Positions 43,577 through 52,739 are shown, counted from the first letter of the stretch. The stretch: 64,000 nt of DNA from Frankiales bacterium (GCA_025966135.1 JAOPVP010000001.1:1-64000); one strand, 5' to 3'. Numbers and translations are program-made. The notes: generated by a model from the sequence alone, not told the origin.

Positions 43577-45012
43577 TGAGCGCAGCGCTGCCCGCCACCG
43601 GCCTGCCCCGCGAGCAGGTCCTCGCCCGCCTCGCGGAGCTGCGTGCCGGCGACCTCGCGGCGCGCGGTGGCCGGACCTTCGCCTACGTCTACGACCCGGC
43701 GCGTCAAGACATCGACGACCTCGGCCATGAGGTCTACGCGTCGTTCCTCGACGTCAACGGTCTCGACCCCACCGTCTTCCCGTCCCTGCTGGCGATGGAG
43801 AACGACGTCTGCGCGATCGCGGCCGCGCACCTGGGCGGTTCCGCGGGCACGGTCGGCACCTTCACCAGCGGCGGTACGGAGAGCATCATCCTGGCCGTCA
43901 AGGCGGCCCGCGATCGAGCCGGGATCGCGCAACCGCAGGTGGTCCTGCCGGTCACCGCGCACGCGGCCTTCCAGAAGGCTTGCCAGTACCTCGGCGTCGA
44001 GGCCGTCCTGGTCGACGTCGACCCCAAGACCTTCCGCGCGTTGCCCGCGGCGATGGAGGAGGCGTTGACCGACCGCACCGTCCTGCTGGTGGCCAGCGCA
44101 GCGTCGTACGCGCATGGGGTGGTCGACCCGGTGGCGGAGATCGCGGCGATCGGGCTGGCGCGCGGCATCCCGGTCCACGTCGACGGCTGCATCGGCGGTT
44201 GGTTGCTGCCGTACTTCGCGCGGCTCGGGGTCGACGTGCCGGTGTTCGACCTGTCGGTGCCCGGGGTCACGAGCCTGAGCGTCGACCTGCACAAGTACGC
44301 CTACGCCCCCAAGGGCGCCTCCGTCGTGCTCTACGACGATGCGGCGCTGCGTCGCAAGCAGTACTACGCCTGCGCCGACTGGACCGGCTACACGATGGTC
44401 AACGCGACCGTGCAGAGCACCAAGAGCGGCGGCCCGCTCGCCGCCGCCTGGGCGGTGCTGCACGCGGTCGGCGACGACGGCTACCTCGAGCTCGCCCGCA
44501 AGACCCTGACCGCCACTCGGCGGGTGGTGGACGGCGTGGCGCAGCTCCCGGGCCTCCGGGTGCTGGGCGAGCCGGAGATGGCGTTGGTGGCGCTGGCGAG
44601 CGACGAGGTCGACGTCTTCGTCGTGTGCGACGAGATGGCGGCCCGGGGCTGGTACGTGCAGCCTCAGCTCGGCTACCGCGACCTGCCCGCGAGCCTGCAC
44701 CTGACCTTGACCGCCTCCAGCGAGGCGGTCGTGGACGCGCTGCTGGTTGACCTGGCCGACTGCGTCGACGCCGCCCGTGGCGTCAGCGGCGCCGACCCTG
44801 GCCTGCTGGAGGCGGTCGCCGCCCTCGACGTGGACGCGCTGCCGGACGACGTGCTGGGCACGCTGCTGCCGCTGGCCGGCATCGAGCCCGGGGCGGGCCT
44901 GCCGGCCCGGATGGCCGGCATCAACGCTCTCCTCGAGGCGATGCCTCCCCGCCTGCGCGAGCGGATGCTGGTGGAGTTCCTCAGCCTGCTGTTCACTCCC
45001 GGGCCCCGCTGA
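43576..45012 (+). CDS. PLP-dependent lyase of the sphingosine-1-phosphate lyase family
   Basis: 478 residues. GTFTSGGTESIILAVKAARD near residue 95, HVDGCIGGWLLPYF (PLP Asp), and SVDLHKYAYAPKGASVVLYDD with the PLP-binding Lys. These match the S1P lyase branch of group II decarboxylases (retro-aldol cleavage of phosphorylated beta-hydroxy amines) more closely than glutamate or tyrosine decarboxylases. A ~60-residue helical C-terminal extension follows. No membrane helix at the N-terminus, unlike eukaryotic enzymes. Substrate is inferred to be a beta-hydroxy amine imported by the neighbours. Confidence 0.85.
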   Translation: MSAALPATGLPREQVLARLAELRAGDLAARGGRTFAYVYDPARQDIDDLGHEVYASFLDVNGLDPTVFPSLLAMENDVCAIAAAHLGGSAGTVGTFTSGGTESIILAVKAARDRAGIAQPQVVLPVTAHAAFQKACQYLGVEAVLVDVDPKTFRALPAAMEEALTDRTVLLVASAASYAHGVVDPVAEIAAIGLARGIPVHVDGCIGGWLLPYFARLGVDVPVFDLSVPGVTSLSVDLHKYAYAPKGASVVLYDDAALRRKQYYACADWTGYTMVNATVQSTKSGGPLAAAWAVLHAVGDDGYLELARKTLTATRRVVDGVAQLPGLRVLGEPEMALVALASDEVDVFVVCDEMAARGWYVQPQLGYRDLPASLHLTLTASSEAVVDALLVDLADCVDAARGVSGADPGLLEAVAALDVDALPDDVLGTLLPLAGIEPGAGLPARMAGINALLEAMPPRLRERMLVEFLSLLFTPGPR

Positions 45013-46388
45013 TGCTGAGCGACCGGGACCGGCTGCTCGCTGCGCTGTTCGCGCTGCAGCTGTTGGCGATCTTCGTGTTCGGGATCGTGCTCGTCAACGG
45101 CACCGACCTTGGGCCTGCGACCAGCACCACGAGGCAGACGCTGCTGGCAGCGCCCACCCTCTCCGCAGCCCCGACAGCGCAGGCCACTGGACGGGCGGCG
45201 ACCGCAGGCAGTCAGGGACAGGCGAGCACCACCACCGTCAGCTCGGGTGGCGGGGCGGTCAGCCCCGGCGGAGGCAGTGGACCAGCCGGGGTCGCGAAGG
45301 GTCGGCCCATCAAGATCGGCGCGATCGTGAGCCAGACGGGCGCCATCAACTTCGCGGCCAGCGCGCAGGGCACCAAGGCCTATCTCGACCTGGTCAACGC
45401 GCAGGGCGGCGTCAACGGGCACCGGCTTGAGCTCGATCTGCGCGACGACCAGCTCGACCCGTCGCGCGGTAGGCAGCAGGCGCAGCAGCTGCTCGCCGAG
45501 GGTGTGTTCACCTTCGCGGCCTGGAACGCCCCGCAGACCGAGGCCGCGATCGTGCCCTTCCTGGAGCAGAACAAGATCCCGCTGATCGGCAGCTATGGCG
45601 TCGGCGACGAGTACCACTCGCGCTGGGCCTACGCGTTCCAGTCCCACCACTACGGCTTCGAGATGGGCCGCTTCCTCGCCCAGGAGGGCGCGGTGAAGCA
45701 CCCCGGGGTGGTGTTCATCTCCGGGGCGTCGGCGAAGGCCAACGATGCCCAGGTCCGCGCCTTCACTGCTGGTGTGAAGGCCGGCGGCAAGAACCTGGCA
45801 CCCGGCGACGTGGTCCAGGTGGATGTCACGAAGGTGTCCTACGACGACGTGGTCACGCAGTTCCGCCTCGGGGGCGTGGACGGGATCGCCACCCTGATCG
45901 ACCAGACCGCCTACAACCGGCTGCAGCAGTCGATGGACCGGCAGGCCTACCACCCGGTCCACGTCGCCGATCCGCTGTTCACCGACCCGACCGTCACCCA
46001 GAGCAGCAGCACCGAGGGGACCCTGGTGGCGAGCGACCTCATGCCCGTCGACACCGGCGGTCCCGAGGTCCAGCAGTACGTCTCGTCGGTCCGCAAGGCC
46101 TTCGGCGCCAGGGCGCAGATCAGCTACCTCGGCGAGGCCGGGTGGCTCGACGCGAAGCTCTTGGTGGAGGCACTGCGCCGGATGGGCAACGACATCAGCC
46201 GGGACAACCTGCTGCGCACCATGGACAGCCTGCCGGCCGACGTCGGCCGCGGCTTCACCCGGCAGCTGCACTTCGGCCCTGGCACCGACCACGACCCGAA
46301 CCGGTGTCTCAACCTGACCAAGGTCGTCCACGGCACGTCGACGACCTACAAGGACTTCGCCTGCGACGAGGAGAACTTCGACCGATGA
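45012..46388 (+). CDS. Membrane-anchored ABC solute-binding protein (Peripla_BP_6), paralog 2
   Basis: 458 residues, same plan as paralog 1: anchor SDRDRLLAALFALQLLAIF, Ser/Thr/Gly-rich linker, and a binding domain from about residue 95 (IKIGAIVSQTGAINFAAS). Shared blocks include VNGHRLELDLRDDQLDPSRG, FLEQNKIPLIGSYG, SYDDVVTQFRLGGVDG and DQTAYNRLQQSMDRQAYHP. Clear tandem duplication, with the symporter and lyase genes in between. Overlaps the previous stop (TGATG) and the permease start (ATGA). Confidence 0.9.
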   Translation: MLSDRDRLLAALFALQLLAIFVFGIVLVNGTDLGPATSTTRQTLLAAPTLSAAPTAQATGRAATAGSQGQASTTTVSSGGGAVSPGGGSGPAGVAKGRPIKIGAIVSQTGAINFAASAQGTKAYLDLVNAQGGVNGHRLELDLRDDQLDPSRGRQQAQQLLAEGVFTFAAWNAPQTEAAIVPFLEQNKIPLIGSYGVGDEYHSRWAYAFQSHHYGFEMGRFLAQEGAVKHPGVVFISGASAKANDAQVRAFTAGVKAGGKNLAPGDVVQVDVTKVSYDDVVTQFRLGGVDGIATLIDQTAYNRLQQSMDRQAYHPVHVADPLFTDPTVTQSSSTEGTLVASDLMPVDTGGPEVQQYVSSVRKAFGARAQISYLGEAGWLDAKLLVEALRRMGNDISRDNLLRTMDSLPADVGRGFTRQLHFGPGTDHDPNRCLNLTKVVHGTSTTYKDFACDEENFDR

Positions 46389-48304
46389 AGCTCACGTTCT
46401 CGCTCGCTCTCGGCGGCATCCCCATCGGGGCGATGTACGCCCTGCAGGCCTTGGGCATCGTCATCGTCTACAAGACGTCCAAGGTCTTCAACTTCGCCTC
46501 GGGTGCGATCGGCCTGGCGTGCGCGTACTTCGGCAGCACCCTGCACGCGCACGGCATCCCCTCCCTGCCGGCCGTCCTGCTCACGATCGTGCTCGGCGTC
46601 GCCATCGGGGTCCTGATGGAGCTCACCGTCCGGCCCGTCAAGGGGGCGCTCACCGGGACCATCGTGACCCTCGGGTGGCTGCTCGTCCTGACCGGCGGGG
46701 TGGGTTGGGTCTACGGCACGCAGGTGGCGACCAACGAGCCCGTTCGGCTGCTCAGCGACAAGCAGGCCTTCGACGTCGGCGGGGTGCTGGTCTACAGCTA
46801 TCAGCAGCTCGGCCTGCTGGTCATCGCCGGCGCTCTCGCCGCAGGCCTGGCCCTGTTCTTCCGGCTCAGCGGCCTGGGTACGGCGACCAGGGCCGTGTCC
46901 GAGGCGCCGGATGCGGCTCGGCTGCTGGGCATCCAGGTCGACCGGGTGAACCTGGTCGCCTGGGGGCTGGGCGGTGCTGTCAGCGGGCTGGCCGGGGTGC
47001 TCGTCGCGCCGCTGCTCGGTGGGCTGAACACGACAGCGCTGATCATCCTCACCGTCCAGGCCCTGGCGGCTGCGTTGGTCGGGCGGCTCTCGTCGCTGCC
47101 GATGACCTTCGCGGGCGGGGTCGTGCTGGGGATGCTGCAGCCGGTCGTGCATCGCGCGCTGGCATCATTCAGCGGTCTCAAGGGCACCGACGAGCTCACC
47201 GCTTTCATCGTTGTGCTGGTGGCCCTGTTGTTCATGCGACGCAGCGGCCGCAAGGACGTCGTCTCCGGCGGCCTGGTCCCTGTGCCGATCCGGGCGTTGC
47301 CGACCGGCCGCCTGGCCGCCCTGTCCTTCGCGGGGGTCGCGCTCGGCGCGCTCTTGCTGCCGATCCTGCTGGGCGATAGGGGGAACCTGAGCCGCTACAA
47401 CCTCACCCAGGTCGCGGTGTGGGGCACCGCCACGTTGTCGCTCGTGCTGCTGGTCGGCGTGGTCGGACAGGTGTCGGTCTGCCAGGCGGTCTTCATGGGC
47501 TGCGGTGCCTATGGCACCGGGATCGCTCTGGCACACGGGCTTCCGTTCCTGCTCGCCGGGATCGCCGGAGCGCTGCTGGCCGCCGCTGTAGCCGCCCTGG
47601 TGGGCCTGCCCGCGATCCGGCTGGAACCGCTCGAGCTGGCCATCGCGACGCTCTCGCTCTCGTTCACCGCCGACCGCTTCCTGTACAGCTGGCCGCCTCT
47701 CGCGAGCGACGACGGCAAGCGTGAGGTGGTGCGTCCCGGCTTCGCCGGCGTCGACCCCGGTCACGTCGCCGCCGGCAACCGGGCCTACGCCTGGCTGGCA
47801 TTGGGGGTTTTCATCGTCGCCTGCTTCGCGGTCGCAAGCCTGCGTCGCGGCCGTACCGGGGCGGCTCTGACCGCGCTGCGCAGCTCGGAGCCAGCGACCG
47901 CCGCGATGGGCTTCTCGGTGGTGTCGGTCAAGCTCCGTGGCTTCGCCGCCAGCGGGTTCCTCGCCGGTCTCGCCGGCGCTCTGTACGCCGGTCTCGTGCA
48001 GGGCGCATCGGGTGCGCCGTTCGACTTCACCCGGTCCATCACGCTGCTCGCCTACGCCGTCATCATCGGCGTGGGCAGCGTGCCAGGTGCGTTCTTCGGC
48101 GGGCTGGTCCTGACGCTGACGACGGTCGACTTCGGCGCCACCTCCGACGTCGCCAACGGACAGGTGGTGTCCCTCACCACGCTGTTCACCGGTGCGCTGC
48201 TCATCGGCGTCCTGACCCTCAGCCCCGACGGCGTCGCCGGTGCGGTCGGACGGCTGCGGCTGCGGCGCGGCCCGGCCACTTCACCCGCGGAGGTGTTCGC
48301 ATGA
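46385..48304 (+). CDS. Fused LivH-LivM ABC permease
   Basis: 639 residues, about twice a single permease. N-terminal half is LivH-like (GGIPIGAMYALQALGIVIVYKTSKVFNFASGA; VSEAPDAARLLGIQVDRVN is the EAA-type coupling loop). C-terminal half is LivM-like (LVGVVGQVSVCQAVFMGCGAYGTGIALA; ALRSSEPATAAMGFSVVSVKLRGFAASGFLAGLAGALYAG is the second coupling loop). The usual two genes are joined into one polypeptide. Works with the two ATPases downstream and the two binding proteins upstream. Confidence 0.92.
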   Translation: MKLTFSLALGGIPIGAMYALQALGIVIVYKTSKVFNFASGAIGLACAYFGSTLHAHGIPSLPAVLLTIVLGVAIGVLMELTVRPVKGALTGTIVTLGWLLVLTGGVGWVYGTQVATNEPVRLLSDKQAFDVGGVLVYSYQQLGLLVIAGALAAGLALFFRLSGLGTATRAVSEAPDAARLLGIQVDRVNLVAWGLGGAVSGLAGVLVAPLLGGLNTTALIILTVQALAAALVGRLSSLPMTFAGGVVLGMLQPVVHRALASFSGLKGTDELTAFIVVLVALLFMRRSGRKDVVSGGLVPVPIRALPTGRLAALSFAGVALGALLLPILLGDRGNLSRYNLTQVAVWGTATLSLVLLVGVVGQVSVCQAVFMGCGAYGTGIALAHGLPFLLAGIAGALLAAAVAALVGLPAIRLEPLELAIATLSLSFTADRFLYSWPPLASDDGKREVVRPGFAGVDPGHVAAGNRAYAWLALGVFIVACFAVASLRRGRTGAALTALRSSEPATAAMGFSVVSVKLRGFAASGFLAGLAGALYAGLVQGASGAPFDFTRSITLLAYAVIIGVGSVPGAFFGGLVLTLTTVDFGATSDVANGQVVSLTTLFTGALLIGVLTLSPDGVAGAVGRLRLRRGPATSPAEVFA

Positions 48305-49071
48305 GTGCTGCCCTGGAGCTGCGGGACATCGGGGTCCGCTTCGGCGCCTTCGACGCTGTCGACGGGGTCTCGCTGACCGTCAACGCCGGCGAGGTCGTCG
48401 GCCTCATCGGCCCCAATGGCGCCGGCAAGACCGTCACCTTCAACGTCGTGACCGGCCTGCAGCCCGCGACCCGGGGACGGGTGCTGCTCGGCGGCACTGA
48501 CGTCACCCGCGCCCCGGCCCACGCCCGGACCGCGATGGGCCTGGCCCGCACCTTCCAGGTGGTGCAGCTGTTCGCCGGCATGACGGTCCTCGAGAACCTC
48601 ATGGTCGCGGCGCACCGGCACACCCACGCCGGTGTCCTGGTGGACGCGCTCCGCCTGCCCGGCCGCCGGCGCGCCCTCGCCACCGCGGAGGAGCGCGGCC
48701 GAGCGGTGCTGTCGTTCCTGGAGCTGCCGCACCTCGCGGACGTCGAGGTCACCACCCTCCCCGTCGGGCAGGCGCGCCTCGTCGAGCTCGCCCGCGCGCT
48801 GTGCCTCACGCCGAGTGTGCTGCTGCTGGATGAGCCTGCGTCCGGCCTCGACCCGGCGGAGACTGCGGACTTTGTCGCCCTTTTGGCGCATGTTCGGGCG
48901 ACCCTCGGCTGCGCCATGCTGCTGGTGGAGCACGACATGGGCGTTGTCATGCCGCTGTGTGACCACGTGGTGGTCATGGACTTCGGCACGGTGCTTGCGT
49001 CAGGCCCGCCGCTCGAGGTCCGCGAGGACGCCAAGGTCCGCGCTGCGTATTTGGGGGAGGAGGTCGCATGA
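48301..49071 (+). CDS. ABC transporter ATP-binding protein, LivG type
   Basis: 256 residues. Walker A GLIGPNGAGKTVTFN, Q-loop RTFQVVQLF, signature region LPVGQARLVELARALC (degenerate LSGGQ), Walker B VLLLDEPASGLDP, and H-loop LLVEHDMGVVM. The signature LPVGQ replaces LSGGQ, common in LivG-like proteins (typically LSYGQ). ATG overlaps the permease stop (ATGA). Confidence 0.92.
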   Translation: MSAALELRDIGVRFGAFDAVDGVSLTVNAGEVVGLIGPNGAGKTVTFNVVTGLQPATRGRVLLGGTDVTRAPAHARTAMGLARTFQVVQLFAGMTVLENLMVAAHRHTHAGVLVDALRLPGRRRALATAEERGRAVLSFLELPHLADVEVTTLPVGQARLVELARALCLTPSVLLLDEPASGLDPAETADFVALLAHVRATLGCAMLLVEHDMGVVMPLCDHVVVMDFGTVLASGPPLEVREDAKVRAAYLGEEVA

Positions 49072-49976
49072 GCGCACTGCTCGAGGTCGACCGGCTCCAG
49101 GTCGCGTACGGCGGAGTCGTCGCCGTCCGGGACGTCTCCCTCAGCGTCGAGCCCGGGCAGGTCACGGCCGTGCTCGGAGCCAACGGCGCCGGCAAGACCA
49201 CCACGCTGCTGGGGATCTCGGGCCTGGTGCGGGCCCGGGCCGGATCGGTGGCGTTCGACGGCCGGTCGCTGCTGGGGATGGCGCCTGAGCGGATCGCGCG
49301 ACTGGGAGTGGCGCACGTGCCGGCGGGCCGGGGCATCTTCCCCGGACTCTCGGTGGCCGACAACCTCCGGATGGGGCTGTACGGCGCCAGGCGAGACGGC
49401 TCTGCCGACGGGCTTGAAGCCGTCGAGGAGGTGCTCGAGGCGTTCCCGATCCTGCGGGAGCGGAGGACCCAGGCCGCAGGGACGATGTCGGGCGGCCAGC
49501 AGCAACAGCTCGCGATCGGCCGGGCCCTGGTGCAGCGACCACGGCTGCTGCTGCTCGACGAGATGAGCATGGGGCTTTCGCCCACCGTCGTGGCGGACCT
49601 GTTCGTGCTCGTCAGACGGCTTGCCCGGCAGGGGATGGCAGTCGTCATGGTCGAGCAGTTCGTCGGCCAGGCGCTCAAGGTCGCGGACGTGGCCGTGGTC
49701 ATCGAGCAGGGCTCCGTGGTCGCCGCAGGGCCACCGGCGTCGCTGTCCGCGGAGGACATCGGCGCGGCCTACCTAGGCGGGGACGGGCACGCCGCCGCCC
49801 GCCTGCCGGGCGCGTCCCGCGATGCCCGCCAGCAGGTCCCCCTCTCGCTCGCCGGGGTCGACGTCCGCCGGCTGGAGCGGCTCGCGGCGGCCCGGGGACG
49901 GACGGCGGACGAGCTCGCCCAGGAGCTGCTCGAGCAGGCCCTGCTCGAGAAGACGCCGAGTGGGGGGACCTCGTGA
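49068..49976 (+). CDS. ABC transporter ATP-binding protein, LivF type, with C-terminal extension
   Basis: 302 residues. Walker A VLGANGAGKTTTLLGI, signature MSGGQQQQLAIGRAL, Walker B LLLLDEMSMGLSP, and H-loop VVMVEQFVGQAL. After the usual LivF end (about residue 240) there are ~60 extra residues. They include VDVRRLERLAAARGRTADEL and a Leu/Glu helix, resembling a ribbon-helix-helix or dimerisation unit. Coupled to the next gene by a 4-nt overlap. Confidence 0.92.
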   Translation: MSALLEVDRLQVAYGGVVAVRDVSLSVEPGQVTAVLGANGAGKTTTLLGISGLVRARAGSVAFDGRSLLGMAPERIARLGVAHVPAGRGIFPGLSVADNLRMGLYGARRDGSADGLEAVEEVLEAFPILRERRTQAAGTMSGGQQQQLAIGRALVQRPRLLLLDEMSMGLSPTVVADLFVLVRRLARQGMAVVMVEQFVGQALKVADVAVVIEQGSVVAAGPPASLSAEDIGAAYLGGDGHAAARLPGASRDARQQVPLSLAGVDVRRLERLAAARGRTADELAQELLEQALLEKTPSGGTS

Positions 49977-51274
49977 GGCGCCCGCTTGCCCTTGCTGCCG
50001 TGCTGTCGCTCGTCCCTACCGCCGGCGCCCTCCTGGTGGTCCGACCGGCGGCGGCCGCGGACCCGGTCTACGACCAGGTGGGGGTCACGGCCATCGTGGC
50101 GGGCGTGCGCACCAACGGGGTCATCGGTGCCTCGGGTGGTCTCGTCACCCTCGACGGCGGATCCGCCTACCTCTCCGGACGCCTGGACTCCTCGCCGTCC
50201 GCGCAGGTCCGCGCCGCCCCCTACGAGCCCGGCACGCTGGTCCGCACCGGCGTGGGTCAGGTCAACGGCGCTGCCGGCCAGACCGTCCTGACGGTGCCGG
50301 ACGCGGAGGCCCGCTATCCCGGAGCCGAGAGCAAGGCGAGCTGTTGCCAGCTGCCGGCGGTCTCGCAGGGACCGGTCTCGCTCGGCGCCGGCCAGGCGAC
50401 GGCGGAGACCGGGCCGACCCTCGCGAAGGGCACCGCGGTCGGCGCGTCGTACCGCATCCTGGGGGCGCTGACGGTGGGGCCGTCGACGAGCTCACTGACG
50501 ATGACGGCCTCGGCGGCCGTCGGGCAGGTGGTGCAGAACGCGCGAACCGCCGTCAGTCACGTGGACGTGGCCGGGGTCCTGCAGCTCGAGGACGTCGTCG
50601 GGACGGCGAGCATCAAGAGCGACCACGACCACCACGTCGCGGTGCAGTCCCTGACCCTCGGTGGGGCGAGCGTCGGTGGGCAGAGCGTGCAGCTCGGCAA
50701 CAACGGCGTCACCGCGGTCGGCACCGCTCTGATCCCCGGGCAGACGCTGGAGGCCGCGACGGCCACGGTCAACGCGCAGCTGGCCGCCGCCGGCATCACC
50801 ATCCACACGCTCGGGGGCACGGCGAAGCACGACACGCGGTCGGCGGTCGCCGACACCGGTGGCGTCGAGATCGACCTGGTCACCCCCGCCCTACCGGGTG
50901 GGGTCGCGGCCAACACACTCACCATCGTGGTGGGCGGGGTGGCGCTGACCGAGCTCGACGCCCTGTCCGTGCCCTTCGTCGCGCCTATCGTGGACGTTCC
51001 GCCGATCACCGGCGGGTCGGCGTCGTCGACGGTCTCCACGTACGTGCCCGGAACCCCGAGCGGCTCGGGGCTTCCCGTCACCGGTCAGGCCGGTCCGCAG
51101 ATCGCGGCGCCGCAGGCCGTGGCCACCGCGTTCGTGGTCAGCGGCCGGCGCATCTCTGCGCAGCTGGCCCTGATCGCCTTCGCCGGCTGGCAGCTGCTGT
51201 CGCTCGGATCGGCCACGCTCTACGCGTTCGTGGAGCGACGGCGGCGCCTCGTCGTGAGGGGTGGGTCGGCGTGA
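49973..51274 (+). CDS. Secreted/cell-surface protein with C-terminal membrane anchor
   Basis: 433 residues. Signal peptide (LALAAVLSLVPTAGALLVVRPAAAA), then beta-rich extracellular region of Gly/Val/Thr-rich sequence (about 30-380) with a CC pair at about 123. A Pro/Gly-Ser linker follows, and a C-terminal transmembrane helix with an Arg-rich stop-transfer tail (FVERRRRLVVRG). It resembles 'choice-of-anchor P'-type surface proteins, but this is uncertain. Being inside the ABC operon, it may be a wall-side docking or capture partner. Confidence 0.75.
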   Translation: MRRPLALAAVLSLVPTAGALLVVRPAAAADPVYDQVGVTAIVAGVRTNGVIGASGGLVTLDGGSAYLSGRLDSSPSAQVRAAPYEPGTLVRTGVGQVNGAAGQTVLTVPDAEARYPGAESKASCCQLPAVSQGPVSLGAGQATAETGPTLAKGTAVGASYRILGALTVGPSTSSLTMTASAAVGQVVQNARTAVSHVDVAGVLQLEDVVGTASIKSDHDHHVAVQSLTLGGASVGGQSVQLGNNGVTAVGTALIPGQTLEAATATVNAQLAAAGITIHTLGGTAKHDTRSAVADTGGVEIDLVTPALPGGVAANTLTIVVGGVALTELDALSVPFVAPIVDVPPITGGSASSTVSTYVPGTPSGSGLPVTGQAGPQIAAPQAVATAFVVSGRRISAQLALIAFAGWQLLSLGSATLYAFVERRRRLVVRGGSA

Positions 51275-51492
51275 AGACGACGGAGCGCACCGTGTGCGTA
51301 CGGTGCACGGCGCCGTACCTCGCGTCGCTGACCCGCTACCGCTGCCCGGTCTGCGATTCCCCTACGCCGGGCCACACCCGCCGGACACGTGCCTGGGAGG
51401 ACCCGGACGACAGGCTCATGGCGGTCGTCGCCCTCGCCACCATCGGCAACGTGCTCCTGCTCGCCGTCCTCACCGTGTTTGTCCTGTCATGA
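51271..51492 (+). CDS. Small zinc-ribbon membrane protein
   Basis: 73 residues from GTG overlapping the previous stop (GTGA). C4 zinc ribbon (CVRCTAPY...CPVCDSPTPG, about 9-31) and one C-terminal transmembrane helix (LMAVVALATIGNVLLLAVLTVFVL). Unknown function. Fully embedded in the transporter operon by overlap. Confidence 0.7.
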   Translation: MKTTERTVCVRCTAPYLASLTRYRCPVCDSPTPGHTRRTRAWEDPDDRLMAVVALATIGNVLLLAVLTVFVLS

Positions 51493-51525
51493 GCTCGGTT
51501 GTTCTTTCGTGAGGTGGATCTTCTC

Positions 51526-52539
51526 TTGACCGGTTCTCGCACCCCGCTCGCTGACCTGACGACCCCCGCGCTCGTGGTCGAACGCACCCTGCTGGAGGCG
51601 AACCTGGAGAAGATGGCCGCGGTGCTCCCCGGCACCAGGCTTCGCCCGCACGTCAAGGCGTTCAAGACCACGGCGCTGGCCCGTCGGATGGCCGAGCTCG
51701 GCCACACCGGCTTCACCTGCGCCACGGTGCGCGAGGTCGAAGGGATGGCGGCAGCCGGTCTCGGCGCGGATCTGCTGCTGGCCAACGAGGTCCTCGACTG
51801 CCGACGCCTCGGTGCGGTCGTGGACGCGGGGGCGCGGGTGACGGTGGCCGTGGACAGCCAGCTGACTGTCGACGCCGCCGGCGCTGGGGGGGTGGGCGAG
51901 GTCGTCGTCGACGTCAACGTCGGTCTGCCTCGGTGCGGTGTCGAGCCTGAGCAGGCTGGTGCCCTGGCCGACTATGCGCGCACCAAGGGACTCGCTGTCC
52001 GCGGGGTCATGGGCTACGAGGGGCACCTGATGCTCATCGAGGACCCGGCGGACAAGGCCCGCCAGGTCGAGGAGTCCATGGTCAAGCTGCTGAAGGCGTC
52101 CGCCGACGTCGGGGGAGACCTGGTGTCTGCGGGCGGCACCGGCACCTTCGACGTCAACACCTGGGCCGGCGAGATCCAGGCCGGTTCGTACTGCCTGATG
52201 GACACCACCTACGCCAAGGCAGGTGCCCCGTTCGCGCAGGCGCTCACCCTGTTGGCCACCGTCATCAGCGCCAACCCGGGCGGCTGGTTTGTCGCCGACC
52301 TCGGGCTCAAGGCGCTCGGGATGGACCACGGCAACCCCAGCATCGAGGGCGCCGCGGTCTGGTACTGCGCTGACGAGCACACCGTGTTCTCGGCCGACGG
52401 CGCGCACTTCTCGGTCGGCGACCGCATTCGCGTCTCACCTGCCCACGTCGACCCGACCGTGGCCCTGCACGAGCGCCTGCACGTCGTCGACGGCGACGTG
52501 GTCGTGGAGACCTGGGACGTCGACCTGCGCGGCTGGTGA
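51526..52539 (+). CDS. D-threonine aldolase / D-serine dehydratase-like PLP enzyme (fold type III)
   Basis: 337 residues. Alanine-racemase-like barrel: DLTTPALVVERTLLEANL near the N-terminus, RPHVKAFKTTALARRM with the PLP Lys, DVNVGLPRCGVEP, and GYEGHLM. C-terminal beta domain with metal-site-type segments (MDHGNPSIEGAAVWYCADEHTVF; HFSVGDRIRVSPAHVDPTVALHERLHVVDGD). Family members cleave or dehydrate beta-hydroxy-D-amino acids with a metal ion. TTG start chosen for GAGGTGG 8 nt upstream; TTG 51499 and GTG 51514 are alternatives. Last gene of the transporter operon. Confidence 0.85.
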   Translation: MTGSRTPLADLTTPALVVERTLLEANLEKMAAVLPGTRLRPHVKAFKTTALARRMAELGHTGFTCATVREVEGMAAAGLGADLLLANEVLDCRRLGAVVDAGARVTVAVDSQLTVDAAGAGGVGEVVVDVNVGLPRCGVEPEQAGALADYARTKGLAVRGVMGYEGHLMLIEDPADKARQVEESMVKLLKASADVGGDLVSAGGTGTFDVNTWAGEIQAGSYCLMDTTYAKAGAPFAQALTLLATVISANPGGWFVADLGLKALGMDHGNPSIEGAAVWYCADEHTVFSADGAHFSVGDRIRVSPAHVDPTVALHERLHVVDGDVVVETWDVDLRGW

Positions 52540-52547
52540 GCCGGCGG

Positions 52548-52739
52548 TCAGGCGTGGGCGGGTACCTCGTCGGTGAGCACGCTGCGGATGCCGTCACGCA
52601 GTTCGGGGCTGTCGGTGTGACCGTGCACGCTGATGGCGTGCTCCGTGGCGGCCCGCAGGACCTCGTCCTCCTCGCCGGCGATGGTCAGCGTGCAGTTGGT
52701 GTCGCTCGGCATCTGCCGGCAGTCGGCGACCTTGCGCAT
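52548..52739 (-). CDS. DUF1059 small protein
   Basis: 63 residues (MRKVADCRQMPSDTNCTL, then EDEVLRAATEHAISVHGHTDSPELRDGIRSVL). This matches the DUF1059 pattern: Cys-containing N-terminal strand pair and HA..HG..D helix. Strong ribosome binding site AGGAGG 7 nt before ATG. It lies 14 nt downstream of the methyltransferase gene, likely one operon. Function unknown. Confidence 0.82.
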   Translation of the reverse strand: MRKVADCRQMPSDTNCTLTIAGEEDEVLRAATEHAISVHGHTDSPELRDGIRSVLTDEVPAHA

